A DNA stretch of 64,000 nucleotides from Candidatus Methanohalarchaeum thermophilum (GTDB taxonomy: Archaea; Halobacteriota; Methanonatronarchaeia; Methanonatronarchaeales; Methanonatronarchaeaceae): assembly GCA_001914405.1 (NCBI GenBank), contig MSDW01000001.1, positions 1,491,169 through 1,555,168 on the forward strand, written 5' to 3'. Within the stretch, counting starts at the first letter, position 1. Every line of letters begins with the position of its first letter. Of this stretch, positions 1-10,479 are shown one piece after another. The notes under the pieces are model-generated. The model searched no databases and was not told the DNA's origin. It saw only the letters and a program-made list of their open reading frames with translations. Made by a program: the position numbers and the translations under genes.

Positions 1-1
1 A

Positions 2-607
<606 letters not shown>

Positions 608-1082
608 AAAAAATAACTAAAAAATACATAAAAACTAAAAAGTAAAAACCCTTACTTTTATATTTTTATAAAAAAGGAACCAATTTTCATAGAAATTAAC
701 TAAGTTTAGGGCTTTTTATAATTAATAAAGCAGAAAATCCATGTCCCTTTAAAGCTATGGAATAAATCGACCACAGGATATTTGTAGTTTTAGTCCTCAT
801 GCTTTTTTTGGCAGCTGAAAGTTCTTCTTTATTAAACTATAATAGCTGCCTCTGTTTATTTGACCCAAAAATCTTTTATAAAGAAGTTTAACTTCTCTAA
901 GTAGTAAGTCACCTTATCTCTGATAGATTTTTATTAAAACTTCTTTTTGAATCTTGTGGCTAAATAAATTTGTTAATTAGATATATAAGAGGATACTTTG
1001 ATCGTGCTTGAGATACGGGTTTAACTTTTTAAGAAAAATCTTTTTGGACTGATTTATCCTGTCGAGGTATCGAGAAGAGGTT
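608..1082. other. Intergenic region, no gene seen
   Basis: All six frames are broken by stops. It lies between the convergent ends of ftsZ2 and the tRNA thiolation gene. An inverted repeat (GGCAGCT and AGCTGCC, roughly 810-850, 27-base loop) could be a transcription end or an insertion relic. Nothing else is recognised. Confidence 0.4.
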
Positions 1083-1997
1083 TTAATTTAGGTTTTCTAT
1101 TAGTTTGCATGCTTGGCATTTTTGGTTATTTGTTGGTTCTCCACATCTGAGGCATTTCTGTAGTTTAGCGTTTTCTTCTTTCGTTAAGTTTTTAGATATT
1201 CTATCAACTCCTCTAAGTACGGAGTATTTTGTTCCTGGGTGTTTTTCTTCGTACCAGTTTAACATGTCTCTGACATCTCCTCTGAGAGCCCAGTCCGAAT
1301 AAGGACATTCATCAAAGTGGGAGGAAACTTCTTCTTTCACCTTGGCGTACAGACCAATCTCTTTTTCGGGGACTTCTCTCAATGGTTTTATTCTTGGAAT
1401 AAAGCCGTCCTTTTTTGATGGCCCAGCAGCGACTCTATTTAATCGGAAATTTTCTCCACTTAAGAAATTCATCAGGGCACTCTGGCTTTCGTCGTCTAAA
1501 TTGTGGCCAACTGCGAGCTTGTCTACGTTCTTTTTTTTGGTTTTTTTATTTAATAGCCATCTTCGGAGTATTCCACAGTATCGGCATGTTCTTTCTTTTC
1601 CAACTACATCACTAATTTCATCTAGGGAGTATCCTATTTCTTCTTTAAAACTGTATATGTATTGTTTTATATCAAGGAATTCGCATAAGCTCTTAGAATA
1701 TTCTATTGCTTCATCTCTATAGTTTTCTATTCCTTCATCTATTGTAATAGAGATTATGTCTAAATTTGGCCATTCTCCAAATATCTTGTCGATTAAATAT
1801 AGTAAAACGCAACTATCTTTTCCGCCGCTGAGTGCGACACATAATTTTTCTTCGTTTCCTATGTCGATATGTTTTCTGATGTATTTCATGACCTTGCTTT
1901 CAACGCTTTCAATAAAATGTTTTTTGCATAGATGTAGACCCGAATAACTTTGATATATTATGGAATCTTCTGAACATTTATCGCATTTTGGATTCAT
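1083..1997 (-). CDS. ncsA: tRNA 2-thiolation protein, TtuA/NcsA family
   Basis: 304 residues, usual for the family. It adenylates a tRNA uridine (wobble U34 or T54) so that sulfur can be inserted. N-terminal zinc site C5-x2-C8...C24-x2-H27; ATP-pyrophosphatase PP-loop SGGKDS at 57-62; catalytic cysteine CRYC at 138-141; second zinc knuckle near the C-terminus (CLRCGEP...CQAC). This architecture matches TIGR00269/TtuA-NcsA and not the bacterial TtcA or MnmA types. It starts with ATG and stands alone, transcribed toward ftsZ2. Whether it modifies U34 or position 54 cannot be told from sequence alone. Confidence 0.9.
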   Translation of the reverse strand: MNPKCDKCSEDSIIYQSYSGLHLCKKHFIESVESKVMKYIRKHIDIGNEEKLCVALSGGKDSCVLLYLIDKIFGEWPNLDIISITIDEGIENYRDEAIEYSKSLCEFLDIKQYIYSFKEEIGYSLDEISDVVGKERTCRYCGILRRWLLNKKTKKKNVDKLAVGHNLDDESQSALMNFLSGENFRLNRVAAGPSKKDGFIPRIKPLREVPEKEIGLYAKVKEEVSSHFDECPYSDWALRGDVRDMLNWYEEKHPGTKYSVLRGVDRISKNLTKEENAKLQKCLRCGEPTNNQKCQACKLIENLN

Positions 1998-2354
1998 TTG
2001 GGTAAATTATTAGCCTGAACTTCAAAGGTTTTTCTGGGTATGACGTGAACTACTTCTACCTAGCTAGTTTTACTTGTTAGGAAGTGAGCTTCCAAGGACT
2101 TGGTTTGTATCATCTAAACTGTTCTTTGCTATTGATGCCTTGGTTATGGACTGGTTCACGACAGCCCCGTCTTCAGCCATGTAGACGAGAGACCTATATA
2201 GCATGTTTTTGGCTCAATTTAAATCAGCATTATAGTTCTCTAAACCACAGTTAAGGCAATCAAGTTTAGCTTGTGTTGGTTTGTTTGTGTCTTCGCTTCC
2301 ACAGCGCTGGCAGGCCACTGAACTAAGTCGTTCATTTACTTTTATCACTCTTAT

Positions 2355-2670
2355 CTTGGTGGTTGAGAGGACCTCTTCCTTATCTTTTGATTAGGGAGGG
2401 GATGAATCAACCTATAAGGATTAAATGACTCCGTGTCTTAGGTTTTGGTTTAAGCTAGGCAGGGGTTGTGGCCGAAAGCTAAAGCCCGTGGACAGATGGA
2501 GAGTTCTGGTTACCAAGCTCGCTGGCTTGGGCCAGGGAACCTCCCCATAGAAAGCTTCCTAGATAAGCGCCGCCCAGGACTGAGATTGGATGACAGCGGT
2601 AAGAAGAAAAACCCCTTGACTCTGGAAGCCCCCTCCAAAATCCCTTGATTTTGGTAAGGAAGGAAGTCAC
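2355..2670 (+). mobile_element. Family B non-coding element, copy 1
   Basis: A 316-bp non-coding element inserted in the tnpB relic, antisense to it. TTAT precedes it (2351-2354). Its left end is an IS605-like imperfect hairpin finishing GGGGATGAATCAACC and its right end a hairpin (CCAAAATC with GATTTTGG) followed by GGAAGTCAC. Removing it rejoins tnpB codons in frame. The interior shares AGGGGTTGT..CCGAA, AGCCCGTGG, AGCTTCCTAGATAA and GGACTGAGA with the copies at 33272 and 61319. Short ORFs inside are not conserved between copies. Confidence 0.8.
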
Positions 2671-3358
2671 TCCTTTTACTTAGCTTTGTTCTTAATAATC
2701 TTAGTCAACTTATAGTAAGGCATTGTGTTTGCTTTCAGATTCATTTGTTTTCCTTTGCCTGTGTCTTTATTTCCTAATCCTTTGAGGCCGCTTAAGATGA
2801 TTAATGCATTTTCTATATTTGCTCTTCCTATGATTCCCTTAGATATTTTATATAATCTGTTTTAAATAACTCTACTTTCTTTGTCTTTAATTTCTTTTAC
2901 TTTAGATTGTGTCTTCTCTTGTAGTTTTTTCTTAAGTGACCATATTTTCTTTTTATTCCTCTAACATCTCTACCAAATAGACTTGGGTTCCCGTTGTTGG
3001 AAATGGATACTGTCGCATCCATAACTTCTTTCACTCAAATCGATGGCGAGGATGTTTTTGGGAGACTGTGGCTATGCTCTGAAACTAACTGAAAGATGTA
3101 ACTCAAAACCATAATCATTCCACATAACTATTGAATCACTTATTTCGTGTTCTTCTTTTATTGGTCCATGTGGTTTTATTGGAACCCAGCCCCCTCCATA
3201 GACCTTACTTACTGGTATCTTAGCCCAATAGTTAAATTATTTTGTTTTTCTAGCTTTTTCTACCTTGAATTTGTCGTTTCTCAAGAATAAAGGATAGTTG
3301 TGGTGTTCTTTTAGTTTGAGTTTTTCTAGGTATTTGTTCATTGCTTGTTTGATTACCG

Positions 3359-3733
3359 ATTTTCACCAGAAAGCCCACTTGCTTTAGCGGTGGGATGAAT
3401 GGCAAGTTATTAATAAAAGCAAGAATGAAATTATATTCAGAGTTTCGGGTAAGCTCCGAGTCCTTGAAGCCGGTTGAGAGCGGTAAGACTAAACGGAATG
3501 AATCCCGTTTTGATGCTAAAGCCTCTATTCGGAAATCAGGGAGCACTGCTGGCGGTGCTCTGGACTCCGGACCGTTGAATACTGTCCTCTGTATATCAAG
3601 ACGGTTTTTAGGTATCGGAGAACCTGCAAAAAGACCCGTCTGTGGCAGGATGATTTCATCGGTAACTCGAAACCCGGATGATACGGGTGAATGGATGAAA
3701 CCCCACGAATTTATTCATGGGAGGACGTCAGTG
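3359..3733 (+). mobile_element. Non-autonomous IS element (F) with TnpB-guide-RNA-like right end
   Basis: A 375-bp element inside the tnpB relic. The left end (3365-3407, CCAGAAAGCC...ATGGCAAGT) is nearly the same as the left end of the element at 7621. The right end (ACCCCACGAATTTATTCATG then GACGTCAG) and the GC-rich stretch before it (GAGCACTGCTGGCGGTGCTC) resemble the end of the tnpB at 8107-9218 (GGCACTACTGGCTGTGCC). So it keeps both ends and probably the omega-RNA segment but has lost tnpA and tnpB. Removing it joins DLYS to VIKQ of TnpB in frame. Confidence 0.7.
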
Positions 3734-3840
3734 AATATAAGTCATCCTTCTATCTACTCAACTTAGTCTTCTCCAATAAATCTAGTTTTATTTCTCATAA
3801 TAACAATCTCTTTATTTCTCTCCTCAGATAAAACATATAG

Positions 3841-4141
3841 TATCTAAGGCAGGGAACCCAACAGCTTTGCTCTAAGTGTGAATGCTATAGGTTTAATGTT
3901 TTGAGAGCGATTTGATTTTTGGATAATTCTCAAGGGAGGCCTTTTTTGGGTAATTGGTCTTTGTATTGTCTCTCAAGTGCTTTTTTTCTCCTTTTGGGGT
4001 AAGGGTGACGGTAGCCGGGACCCCCCGTGAACGGGCTGACTGTCATTCCTCGTACACCGCTTGAGGCTTTCATACTGAGGTATACAGGATATGTTAGTTT
4101 ATCTGAGGGAAGCCTCTCGACTCTGTGGAGGGGTAGTTCAC
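3841..4141 (+). mobile_element. Family C non-coding element, copy 1
   Basis: About 300 bp, clearly repeated at 32449-32744. The most conserved block is GTGACGGTAGCCGGG...CCGTGAACGGGC, followed by ACTGTCATTCCTCGTACACC and GAGGTATACAGGATAT. It begins with an IS-like left end (AGGCAGGGAACCCAACAGC) and ends with a hairpin-like GGAAGCCTCTCGACTCTGTG and GTAGTTCAC. No conserved reading frame is visible. Exact ends are estimated from where the two copies stop matching. Confidence 0.65.
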
Positions 4142-4307
4142 AACATTTCCTGCGCAAATAATTCTTGGTTGGAAAGTTTATGTATCTCTCTCTAATCTAA
4201 ATAAAGAACTAATCCACCCCTTCAAAATTGGAGATCTAGGAAGTAGGCTTCTTGATTAAGGACTTAAAATTAATTAATTTCTAATTTAATTTTGTATATA
4301 GTTAAAA

Positions 4308-5159
4308 ATGGATAGGAAATTAATCGAAAAATCTTCAGAAATTGCTGAAGAGATAGATGCGTCGGCTTTGATAGTTATACCTGGAGAAAAAGAGATTGAA
4401 GGTTTGTTAGAAGAAAAGGAGTATTCTTTTCCCATTTTTATAGTTACTTCTCCTGAAAAAAAGTACAGTGGCACCCATGAAGAGTTTAAGATAAGTGCTA
4501 GGGGTGAAACTCAAAACTTTGCCAAGCAGTTTCAGGACGCTGTTATGATGGCTTATGTTAAAGGAAAGGTAGATGTTGGGGACAAGATAGTTGGTGTAGG
4601 GGCTATAGAAGATGAAGCAACAGGTATATTAGTGTATAATGTATACGAGGATCCTCTGCTTAGGAGTATACATGAAAGTACAGGTAGAGTCGGTATTGAT
4701 ACAATGAGAGCTATATTAGATCTTGCTGTTGAGATAGGTAGAGAAGGAAGAGAAGGAAAGGCTATTGGCACTGCTTTTGTTGTAGGTGATAGTAGTGAGG
4801 TTATGTCTAGATCCCACCAGCTTATTCTTAATCCCTATAAGTGCCAGGATGACGAAGTGAGGGATGTTAAAAACCACCAGAATTGGGAAACCATAAAGGA
4901 ATTTTCTCAGATAGATGGCGTCTTTATCTTGGATGAAGATGGAAAAATTCTGTCTGCAGGAAGGTATTTATCGGTTGATTCTGATGAAATAGATATACCC
5001 TCTGGTCTAGGAGCTAGGCATGTTGCGTGTGCTTCTGTTTCAAAAGAAACTGATGCTATTGTGGTTTCAGTAGCCAAGAGTGGTGGTGTTGTCAGAATGT
5101 TTAAGGATGGAGAGATTATTGGAGAGGTTGAACCTCGTGTGAGGATTCTTCCCGTGTGA
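4308..5159 (+). CDS. dacZ: Diadenylate cyclase (c-di-AMP synthase)
   Basis: 283 residues. It condenses two ATP into cyclic di-AMP, a second messenger that controls potassium and osmolyte transport. The C-terminal DisA_N-type catalytic domain shows DGVFIL at 203-208 (the canonical motif is DGA, so Ala is replaced by Val) and [13 protein letters not shown] from 233 (canonical GARHRAA). The N-terminal 150 residues resemble the pyruvate-kinase-C-terminal-like domain of archaeal DacZ. It starts with ATG 11 bases after an AT-rich stretch and lies alone between insertion relics and the SAM synthetase gene. In a halophile it would be expected to tie potassium handling to salinity. Confidence 0.88.
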   Translation: MDRKLIEKSSEIAEEIDASALIVIPGEKEIEGLLEEKEYSFPIFIVTSPEKKYSGTHEEFKISARGETQNFAKQFQDAVMMAYVKGKVDVGDKIVGVGAIEDEATGILVYNVYEDPLLRSIHESTGRVGIDTMRAILDLAVEIGREGREGKAIGTAFVVGDSSEVMSRSHQLILNPYKCQDDEVRDVKNHQNWETIKEFSQIDGVFILDEDGKILSAGRYLSVDSDEIDIPSGLGARHVACASVSKETDAIVVSVAKSGGVVRMFKDGEIIGEVEPRVRILPV

Positions 5160-5538
5160 AAAAAGATTGACTTTTATTTGGCGGATAAAAGGTTTTTGCT
5201 GACCTTCTCTTTCTTTTTGATTGTTTGGTTTTCATTTCATCAGTTGGCTGGAGACACCTATCCAATCTCTGTTTAAGTAGGGGGGATAGTTGACTTTAAC
5301 GTGTTAGGTTTAGAATTTAACTGTTTTGGTATAAAGAGAGGGCTTTTGGGGTTTTTTGTTGTGGACGAGATAGGTAACTTATTTTTTTATACTAAATTGT
5401 AACTAATTGGGTTTTATTGATTTGATGTTTTTTTATGGTAGGGAAAGTTTTTTCTAAATGAAGAAGATAATCCAGGGTAATTTTAGTTTCCATAAATTAT
5501 TAATGATGCTGTATTCTATTTACCTTGGAGGTAATTGA
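5160..5538. other. Intergenic region upstream of SAM synthetase gene
   Basis: AT-rich and without an open frame. T-rich tracts follow dacZ and could end its transcript. A ribosome-binding site, GGAGGT at 5527-5532, lies at its right edge. No SAM-riboswitch-like structure was recognised, though I cannot fold the region here. Confidence 0.4.
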
Positions 5539-6738
5539 GTGCGTGGATCTAAAAACATTAAAGTCGAAAATGTCCTTAAGACTCCGGTGGAAGATCAGTC
5601 CATCGAATTAGTTGAAAGAAAGGGAATTGGTCATCCTGATAGCATTGCTGACGGAATCGCTGAATCTATTTCAAGAGAGTTATGCAAAAGATACAAAGAG
5701 AGATTTGAGACTATATTACATCACAATACGGACGAGACTCAGATTGTGGCAGGTAGTTCTTCTCCAGAGATAGATGGAGGAGGAGAGGTTCTTGATCCGA
5801 TTTACATTCTCTTAGCAGGAAGAGCCACAGTAAAATTCCAGGACGAGGTTTTTCCAGCCAATAAAATAGCTCTTAAGACTGCTAGAGACTACTTTAGAGA
5901 TAAATTTAATCACTTGGAGCCAGATGGGGAAATAATTATTGATAGTAGGTTAGGTGAAACATCAACTGAACTGAAGGGCGTTTACGATAGAGATGTTCCA
6001 GCATCAAATGACACTTCATTTGGAGTGGGATTTGCTCCCTTTTCAGAAACTGAGAGACTAGTTTACGAGACCGAGAGACTTATATATGGATTGAGAGATG
6101 AAATACCGGCTATCGGAGAGGATATAAAGGTTATGGGACTAAGAGAAGATAATGACATATCTTTAACGATAGCTTGTGCCACTGTATCCAGTGAACTTAA
6201 TTCAATTGATGAGTATGTCAATGTAACAAATGAAATCAAAGAACGGGTAAGAGATCTTGCCGCGAAAGAGATTGAAAAAGAAGTAGAAGTGGCGATCAAT
6301 CAAGCTGATGATATAGAAAATGGAAATATATATCTAACTGTTACGGGAACTAGTGCAGAGATGGGAGACGATGGGTCTGTTGGAAGAGGAAATAGGTCAA
6401 ATGGACTAATAACGCCAAATAGGCCTATGAGTATGGAAGCTGCCAGCGGTAAAAACCCAGTTACACATATAGGTAAGATCTATAATCTACTATCTAATGA
6501 AATAGCTCGAGATGTAGTTGAAGAAATAGACGAAGTAAAGGAAGTGTATGTCAGATTACTATCCCAGATTGGAGAACCAATCGATGATCCGAGATGCGCA
6601 AGCATTCAAATTATACCTGAAGAAGAAACTCATATGAATACCATAACAGACGATGCGGAAGCTATAGTAGATAATTGGCTTGATAACATAAATAAGATAC
6701 CAGAAATGGCTATGGCAGGTGAATTAACCACCTTCTAA
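5539..6738 (+). CDS. mat: Archaeal S-adenosylmethionine synthetase
   Basis: 399 residues, the usual length of the archaeal MAT family, which is only distantly related to bacterial MetK. It makes S-adenosylmethionine from methionine and ATP. Family features: the N-terminal [17 protein letters not shown] (about 25-41), [20 protein letters not shown] near 280-300 with the nucleotide-binding glycines, and [13 protein letters not shown]. The start is GTG at 5539, fixed by GGAGGT (5527-5532) six bases upstream. Monocistronic as far as can be seen. The SAM product feeds the fibrillarin, Pcm and radical SAM enzymes elsewhere in the window. Confidence 0.95.
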   Translation: MRGSKNIKVENVLKTPVEDQSIELVERKGIGHPDSIADGIAESISRELCKRYKERFETILHHNTDETQIVAGSSSPEIDGGGEVLDPIYILLAGRATVKFQDEVFPANKIALKTARDYFRDKFNHLEPDGEIIIDSRLGETSTELKGVYDRDVPASNDTSFGVGFAPFSETERLVYETERLIYGLRDEIPAIGEDIKVMGLREDNDISLTIACATVSSELNSIDEYVNVTNEIKERVRDLAAKEIEKEVEVAINQADDIENGNIYLTVTGTSAEMGDDGSVGRGNRSNGLITPNRPMSMEAASGKNPVTHIGKIYNLLSNEIARDVVEEIDEVKEVYVRLLSQIGEPIDDPRCASIQIIPEEETHMNTITDDAEAIVDNWLDNINKIPEMAMAGELTTF

Positions 6739-7044
6739 ATGCTTTAAGTAACTAAATCAATTTAAAGGAAACCAAGTTTCTATATAAAACCCTCTTTTTG
6801 CTTCAATTTTTATCTAGTAATCAAAGAAAAACAATCCTCTCTAATATAAGCAGAATCTAAGCGGATTAATATGATATAATAAATTTGATTTTTTTATTCT
6901 GGGAAATAAATTATAAAAGAAATATAGATTTGGGAATAAAACGCTTTTTTGGTGCAAAAAACAATTCCGATAATCTCCCTTATAATTGAAAGGCTTAAAA
7001 GCTCTATAATCTAGTAAAGTTTTTTGAAAAGAGGTTTGTTATTT
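6739..7044. other. Intergenic region, no gene seen
   Basis: AT-rich spacer with stops in every frame. GAGGT at 7031-7035 serves the next gene. Nothing else recognised. Confidence 0.4.
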
Positions 7045-7422
7045 ATGAGAATGTGGATGGTGGATCCAGAATTGATGTGTATGCAACATGTTGTTGGTGA
7101 GCATAGAGAATTGCATGCCTTGAAAGGGTCACTTGAAAGAACGAAACCAAAGTACAATAATCATAGAAAACATAGGAAGAATCTTATTACTCTTGCAAAG
7201 TCTGGTATCATTGAATTAAGGTCTTTGAAGGAAAGACACGAAGAATTAGTGGAATATATGGATAATCATGATTCACCTATCGGAGAAACTCCAACTTTAG
7301 AATACCTTCCAAAAGAAGTGAGAAAAGCGGAAGTGAATAAAGAAAAATCTATCCAAGATCTAATTAACAGGCCAGGAGCATGTAGGCCAGAGGGAAGATG
7401 CAGAAAGAACTTAAAAGATTAG
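7045..7422 (+). CDS. Pyrimidine-dimer DNA glycosylase-like protein (Pyr_excise family)
   Basis: 125 residues from the ATG at 7045, chosen because GAGGT lies nine bases upstream and the family begins with MRMWMVDPE. Phage T4 endonuclease V and relatives (PF03013) cut DNA at UV-induced pyrimidine dimers or related lesions. Family marks: the N-terminal WMVDPELMCMQHVVGEHREL and the conserved HxxGEH pattern, a basic middle with RKHRK, and a C-terminal Cys pair (GACRPEGRC). Length fits the family. The exact lesion is unknown. Confidence 0.75.
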   Translation: MRMWMVDPELMCMQHVVGEHRELHALKGSLERTKPKYNNHRKHRKNLITLAKSGIIELRSLKERHEELVEYMDNHDSPIGETPTLEYLPKEVRKAEVNKEKSIQDLINRPGACRPEGRCRKNLKD

Positions 7423-7620
7423 ATAAGAATCAAAGCTTTCTAATAGACTTAACTTTGTTGTAAATGAGAAAGAAATTTTTTAGGTTTTTTTCTCTATTTG
7501 GTGAATTTTTATGGTAGATTAAAGCAGAAAACTTTACGGCTTGTTGTGGGGATGAATGTCATAACTTAAATGGTTTCACCACCAGTTAAAAGCTGGTAGT
7601 TAGGCGTTTTGCCTTACAGA
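7423..7620. repeat. Remnant of a family C/E-like left end
   Basis: Between the glycosylase gene and the IS, bases about 7515-7563 (AAAGCAGAAAACTTTACGGC then TTGTGGGGATGAATG) match the left ends at 3841, 14471 and 32449. It is followed by a short hairpin (ACCACCAG...CTGGTAG). It looks like the stub of an element cut by the neighbouring insertion. Confidence 0.45.
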
Positions 7621-7746
7621 ATCTCGCCAGAAAGCCTACCAGTTTCAGTGGTGGGATGAATGGCAAGTGGGAAAATTTATAAGTAATTGGTATATGTGTG
7701 TGGGGTTTATATATTGCCAGGGGGTGTAGTCGTGAGAAAATCTCTG

Positions 7747-8105
7747 TCCATTTTTTGAATTATTATTTCATTTGGTGTTCTAAGTATCGGAAGAAAATTC
7801 TTATAGATGAAGTTGAGGAGAGGTTGAGGGAATTGATTTAAGAGGAGGCTGACGAGTTAGGTCTTGATATTCTTAAGCTTTCAATAAGTCCTGATCATGT
7901 TTATCTATTTGTAGAAGGGGATCCTACTATTGCTCCAAATAAGATAATTTAACATATAAAGGGATATATTTCAAGATTGTTAAATGAGGGATTTGGTTTC
8001 AGTTCTTTGCCTGCGTTATGGACGAGGAGTTATTTTGTTTCCTCAGCAGGTAATGTTTCGAGTGAAACTATTGAGGAATATGTTGAGGCTCAAACAGGTG
8101 TTTGA
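7747..8105 (+). pseudogene. tnpA: tnpA (Y1/HUH transposase) relic
   Basis: The translation HFLNYYFIWCSKYRKKIL matches the start of IS200/IS605 TnpA. SISPDHVYLFV marks the HUH motif, here degraded (the second His of the usual H-x-H is Tyr). The tail TIEEYVEAQTG holds the region of the catalytic Tyr. Two in-frame TAA stops (7839-7841 and 7950-7952) kill it, and the frame then stays open to TGA at 8103. No start codon is clear. These enzymes move single-stranded DNA between a left-end-adjacent tetranucleotide and the right end. Confidence 0.85.
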
Positions 8106-8106
8106 T

Positions 8107-9218
8107 ATGAAAGCTAAAGAGGACTGTTAGAGTTAAACTTCATCACTTAACAAATAGTCAAAGAAAAACTATTAGAGAGAGAGTATGAAGCATTTCAAGA
8201 AGCTGTGGATGGAGAAGACTCTCAACTGTATTCTGCCACAAAGCAACAAGCGAGAAGAGTTGTAATTCAAAACAATCCGGAAAAAAAACAGCCGATAAGA
8301 CTTAGAAATGATGTTATAAAATTGGAAGAGCAGGATACGGAAATTTCCAGTTATTGGGTGAAAATTCCTGTCTATAACCCTGAAAAGGGCCGTGGTGAAT
8401 CGATATGGTGTCCGGCGATAATTCCCCGAAAGGATAGGGAGGATGTTAAAGAGTGTGAGTTTGGCGATTCTGAACTGGTTAAGCATGAGGAGGATTGGTT
8501 TGTTCATCTTGTAATCAAGAGAGAGGTTGAGCTTGAAACTATTCGTCCTGATTGTCCTTCTTCTTTCTCGGATGTAATCGCTATAGATATGGGTGTTCGG
8601 TGGGTTGTAATGTCTGTGGCGTTATTGAATTGTGAGACGAAGTTCTATGGCGAGGAGGTCCGGGAGATTAGAGAGCACTACAAGATGCTCCGTAAGAAAA
8701 TTGGAAAGAAAAAGGTTAGAAAAGGGAAACAAGTAATCAAGAAAATCGGGAATAAGGAATCGAGGAAAGTGGAAGATCGTCTGCACAAGATTAGTAGGGA
8801 AATAGTTGAAGATGCGAAGGAGAGAGATGCTATAATTGCTATCGGCGATTTGAGGGGAATCAGAGAACAAGAGGATAAGGGTAGAAAGTTCAACGATAAA
8901 CTTCACAAGTTCCCTTTCGACAAACTGAAGCGTTTCATCGAATATAAGGCCGAGTGGGAAGGAATTAGAGTTATTGAAGTGGATGAGAGGGATACCTCGA
9001 AGACTTGCAATAGGTGTGGAAGTCAAAACACAAAGAGGGTTGGACAAGGAAAGTTCGTTTGTAGAGATTGTGGTTTGGAAGATAATGCGGACAAAAATGG
9101 AGCATCTAATATTGCTAAACGAGCTTTGGGTAAGTCTATTCGAAGACCTCTATCCGAGGCGGGGGCACTACTGGCTGTGCCCAGAACTCCAGCAGAGAAA
9201 GGTGAAGCCAAATGTTGA
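8107..9218 (+). pseudogene. tnpB: tnpB, RNA-guided nuclease, N-terminus frameshifted
   Basis: From about 8160 the frame is open to TGA at 9216 and encodes a TnpB: RuvC-I AIDMGVRWV, AIGDLRGIRE, the zinc ribbon CNRCGSQ...CRDCGLE, and RuvC-III DKNGASNIA. The first about 17 codons (KRTVRVKLHHLTNSQRK) are in the next frame, and the expected ATG at 8107 is in a third, so one or two single-base shifts separate the start from the body. A protein could only be made from an internal start such as ATG 8205, without the N-terminal wedge region. The tail (GALLAVPRTPAEKGEAK) is the part expected to overlap the omega-RNA. Confidence 0.8.
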
Positions 9219-9307
9219 ACGGTGTTCGACTGGAGAACCCCACATGCTTCAGCCATGGGAGAAGTCAGCAAACAAACATGGCCACCTTATTCATTGGCCA
9301 AAAAATT

Positions 9308-9571
9308 AGATAACCCTGAAACTTTTGGAGTAGAGAGGATGTAGGTGGCTGGTGTGGAGCAGTCGCTGAGGAATAAGAGGAGGAAGCCATTGTGTAGCTA
9401 ATATACGGGTTCTTGTTTTTGCTCTAATCCAGTTCTTCCCTCAAAGCGTAAGTTCATCTGTTGGCTGGATGCATTTAGACAAATCCAGCGAATAAGTCAA
9501 TTTACTCTCATTGATAAGTCCTACAGGGAAGCACCAAAGCTTTGTTATGAGGTCATTTCACTAACCTCTCT
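9308..9571 (+). mobile_element. Family A non-coding element, left-truncated copy
   Basis: The right half of a family A element follows the IS directly. GGTGTGGAGC, CTAATCC, GTAAGTTCATCTGTTG and a final GGTCATTTCAC align with other copies. It carries the conserved hairpin with a seven-pair stem unlike any other copy: GCTGGAT (9464-9470) with ATCCAGC (9483-9489). The left half is missing. Confidence 0.7.
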
Positions 9572-9603
9572 TGTGCTTTGGTTTAGAATTAAGGTGAAAG
9601 TGG

Positions 9604-9790
9604 TTATTTAATTCTTTTTTGAATAGTTTCTATAAATTTATCTGGTTTTCTTGGTGTGATTATGTAGTTTTTTCTTTTTTTTTGGTTATAAATCCATGAA
9701 TGGAGTTTGTAATTGATATAAATGCTTTTAATTTCCTTGGAATATATTAATGTTTTTTTAAGGAACTTGTGTTGGATAATCTGGATGGTA
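9604..9790 (-). pseudogene. Remnant of a PH-domain-like protein gene
   Basis: The minus strand reads YIITPRKPDKFIETIQKRIK before TAA at 9604-9606. This resembles the end of bacterial-type PH domains (a strand followed by TPxxPxxFI and a last helix). Upstream, HSWIYNQKK continues it in another frame through a poly-A run, so a frameshift is present. Identification rests on this short tail only. Confidence 0.35.
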
Positions 9791-9799
9791 ATGAAATAG

Positions 9800-10363
9800 T
9801 TGTTCTTTATATTTTTTTTTATTTGCCTTAATTAGGTTTTTATTTTCTCCAATAAGTTTTATGGTTTAGATCACTATTTTGTTTTTTTTTATGACATATT
9901 TGATTCTAAATAACTCAAATACATTTTTAGCTAATAATAATGTTAAACCTCGAGGAATAATTAGTGAAGTTTTTGTGGTTTCTTCTGAATAAACTGTGCT
10001 ACTATAAAGTAATGCTAATATTTCTAGATAAAACCCGATTATGTATTTTGAAACAATTGATTTGTTAGTTATTTTTTGATTTAGGTTGTCTTCGTTGATT
10101 TTTTTTTAATAGTAATTATTTTGAATTAACTCCTTTCTTTGTTACTCTATATTTTTCTTTTTCTACTAATCCACCTATTTTTTTAGTTGATAAGCTAATG
10201 TTTTTTTGTAGATTTTTTTGTTTTATTTTATTAAAGCTAAGTTTTTGGTTTCTAGCTAAGTTTTTGATTATCTTTCTTTTTGTTTAGTTGCTTAAAACCT
10301 TGTATACCCTGTCTTTTCTTTTTTCTCACATTTTTATAAATCTAATTTCTGATAGGCCTCAAG
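9800..10363. other. AT-rich region without recognisable gene
   Basis: T-rich on the plus strand, stops in all frames. Probably decayed minus-strand coding sequence, judging by the same composition bias as neighbouring minus-strand relics, but no family is recognised. Confidence 0.3.
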
Positions 10364-10479
10364 TTAAAAAATAATTTTCTTTCTCAAAATTTCTCGATTA
10401 ACTAACTCGACTACTCCAATCGTTTCCTTTTCAAGTTTCTTCTTGTACTCTGCCTTCCTCAATTTTAATCTTAATTTAT
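10364..10479 (-). pseudogene. Gene fragment truncated by a family A element
   Basis: The minus strand reads LRLKLRKAEYKKKLEKE and on to REILRKKIIF before TAA at 10364-10366, and the frame is cut at 10479 where the family A element begins next to TTAT. It looks like the C-terminus of a helical protein. No continuation was recognised beyond the element. Confidence 0.3.

Larger units (their letters stand above)
2044..3840 (-). pseudogene. Decayed IS605-type element: tnpB relic interrupted by two insertions
   Basis: Read on the minus strand, fragments of one TnpB (RNA-guided nuclease of IS200/IS605 elements) are spread over 1.8 kb. The C-terminal part (2070-2350) has the zinc ribbon CQRCGSED...CLNCGLENYNADLN followed by an in-frame stop, where the better-preserved tnpB of the window (58647-60144) reads NADLNGAKN. 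The middle part is at 2671-3358 and the N-terminal remnant at 3734-3835 (KDDLYS, then VIKQAMNKYLEK across the insertion). Several stops and frameshifts show it is dead. The right end near 2044 (GTGAACTAC) matches that of the element at 58631. Elements B (2355-2670) and F (3359-3733) sit inside; removing both restores contiguous homology. Confidence 0.85.
7621..9270 (+). mobile_element. IS200/IS605-type element with decayed tnpA and frameshifted tnpB
   Basis: The left end at 7627-7670 (CCAGAAAGCC...GATGAATGGCAAGT) and the right end at about 9238-9268 (CCCCACATGCTTCAGCCATG then GAAGTCAG) match those of element F at 3359. Between them lie a Y1-transposase relic and a tnpB with N-terminal frameshifts. 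The element is flanked on its right by a truncated family A copy. Not autonomous any more. Confidence 0.75.

Noticed and set aside
2355-2670. Families A and B as self-splicing introns (IStron-like) in tnpB
   Set aside because: Both copies found inside tnpB genes are antisense to the gene, so they could not be spliced from the tnpB mRNA, and no group I or group II core motif was seen.
3395-3766. 123-codon plus-strand ORF
   Set aside because: It lies across element F, whose right end is structured non-coding sequence, and runs into the flanking tnpB relic.
5160-5538. A SAM riboswitch before the SAM synthetase gene
   Set aside because: No known SAM-riboswitch core was recognised, and such switches are not established in this group.
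7720-7760. TnpA relic as a working transposase gene
   Set aside because: Two in-frame TAA codons and loss of one HUH histidine.
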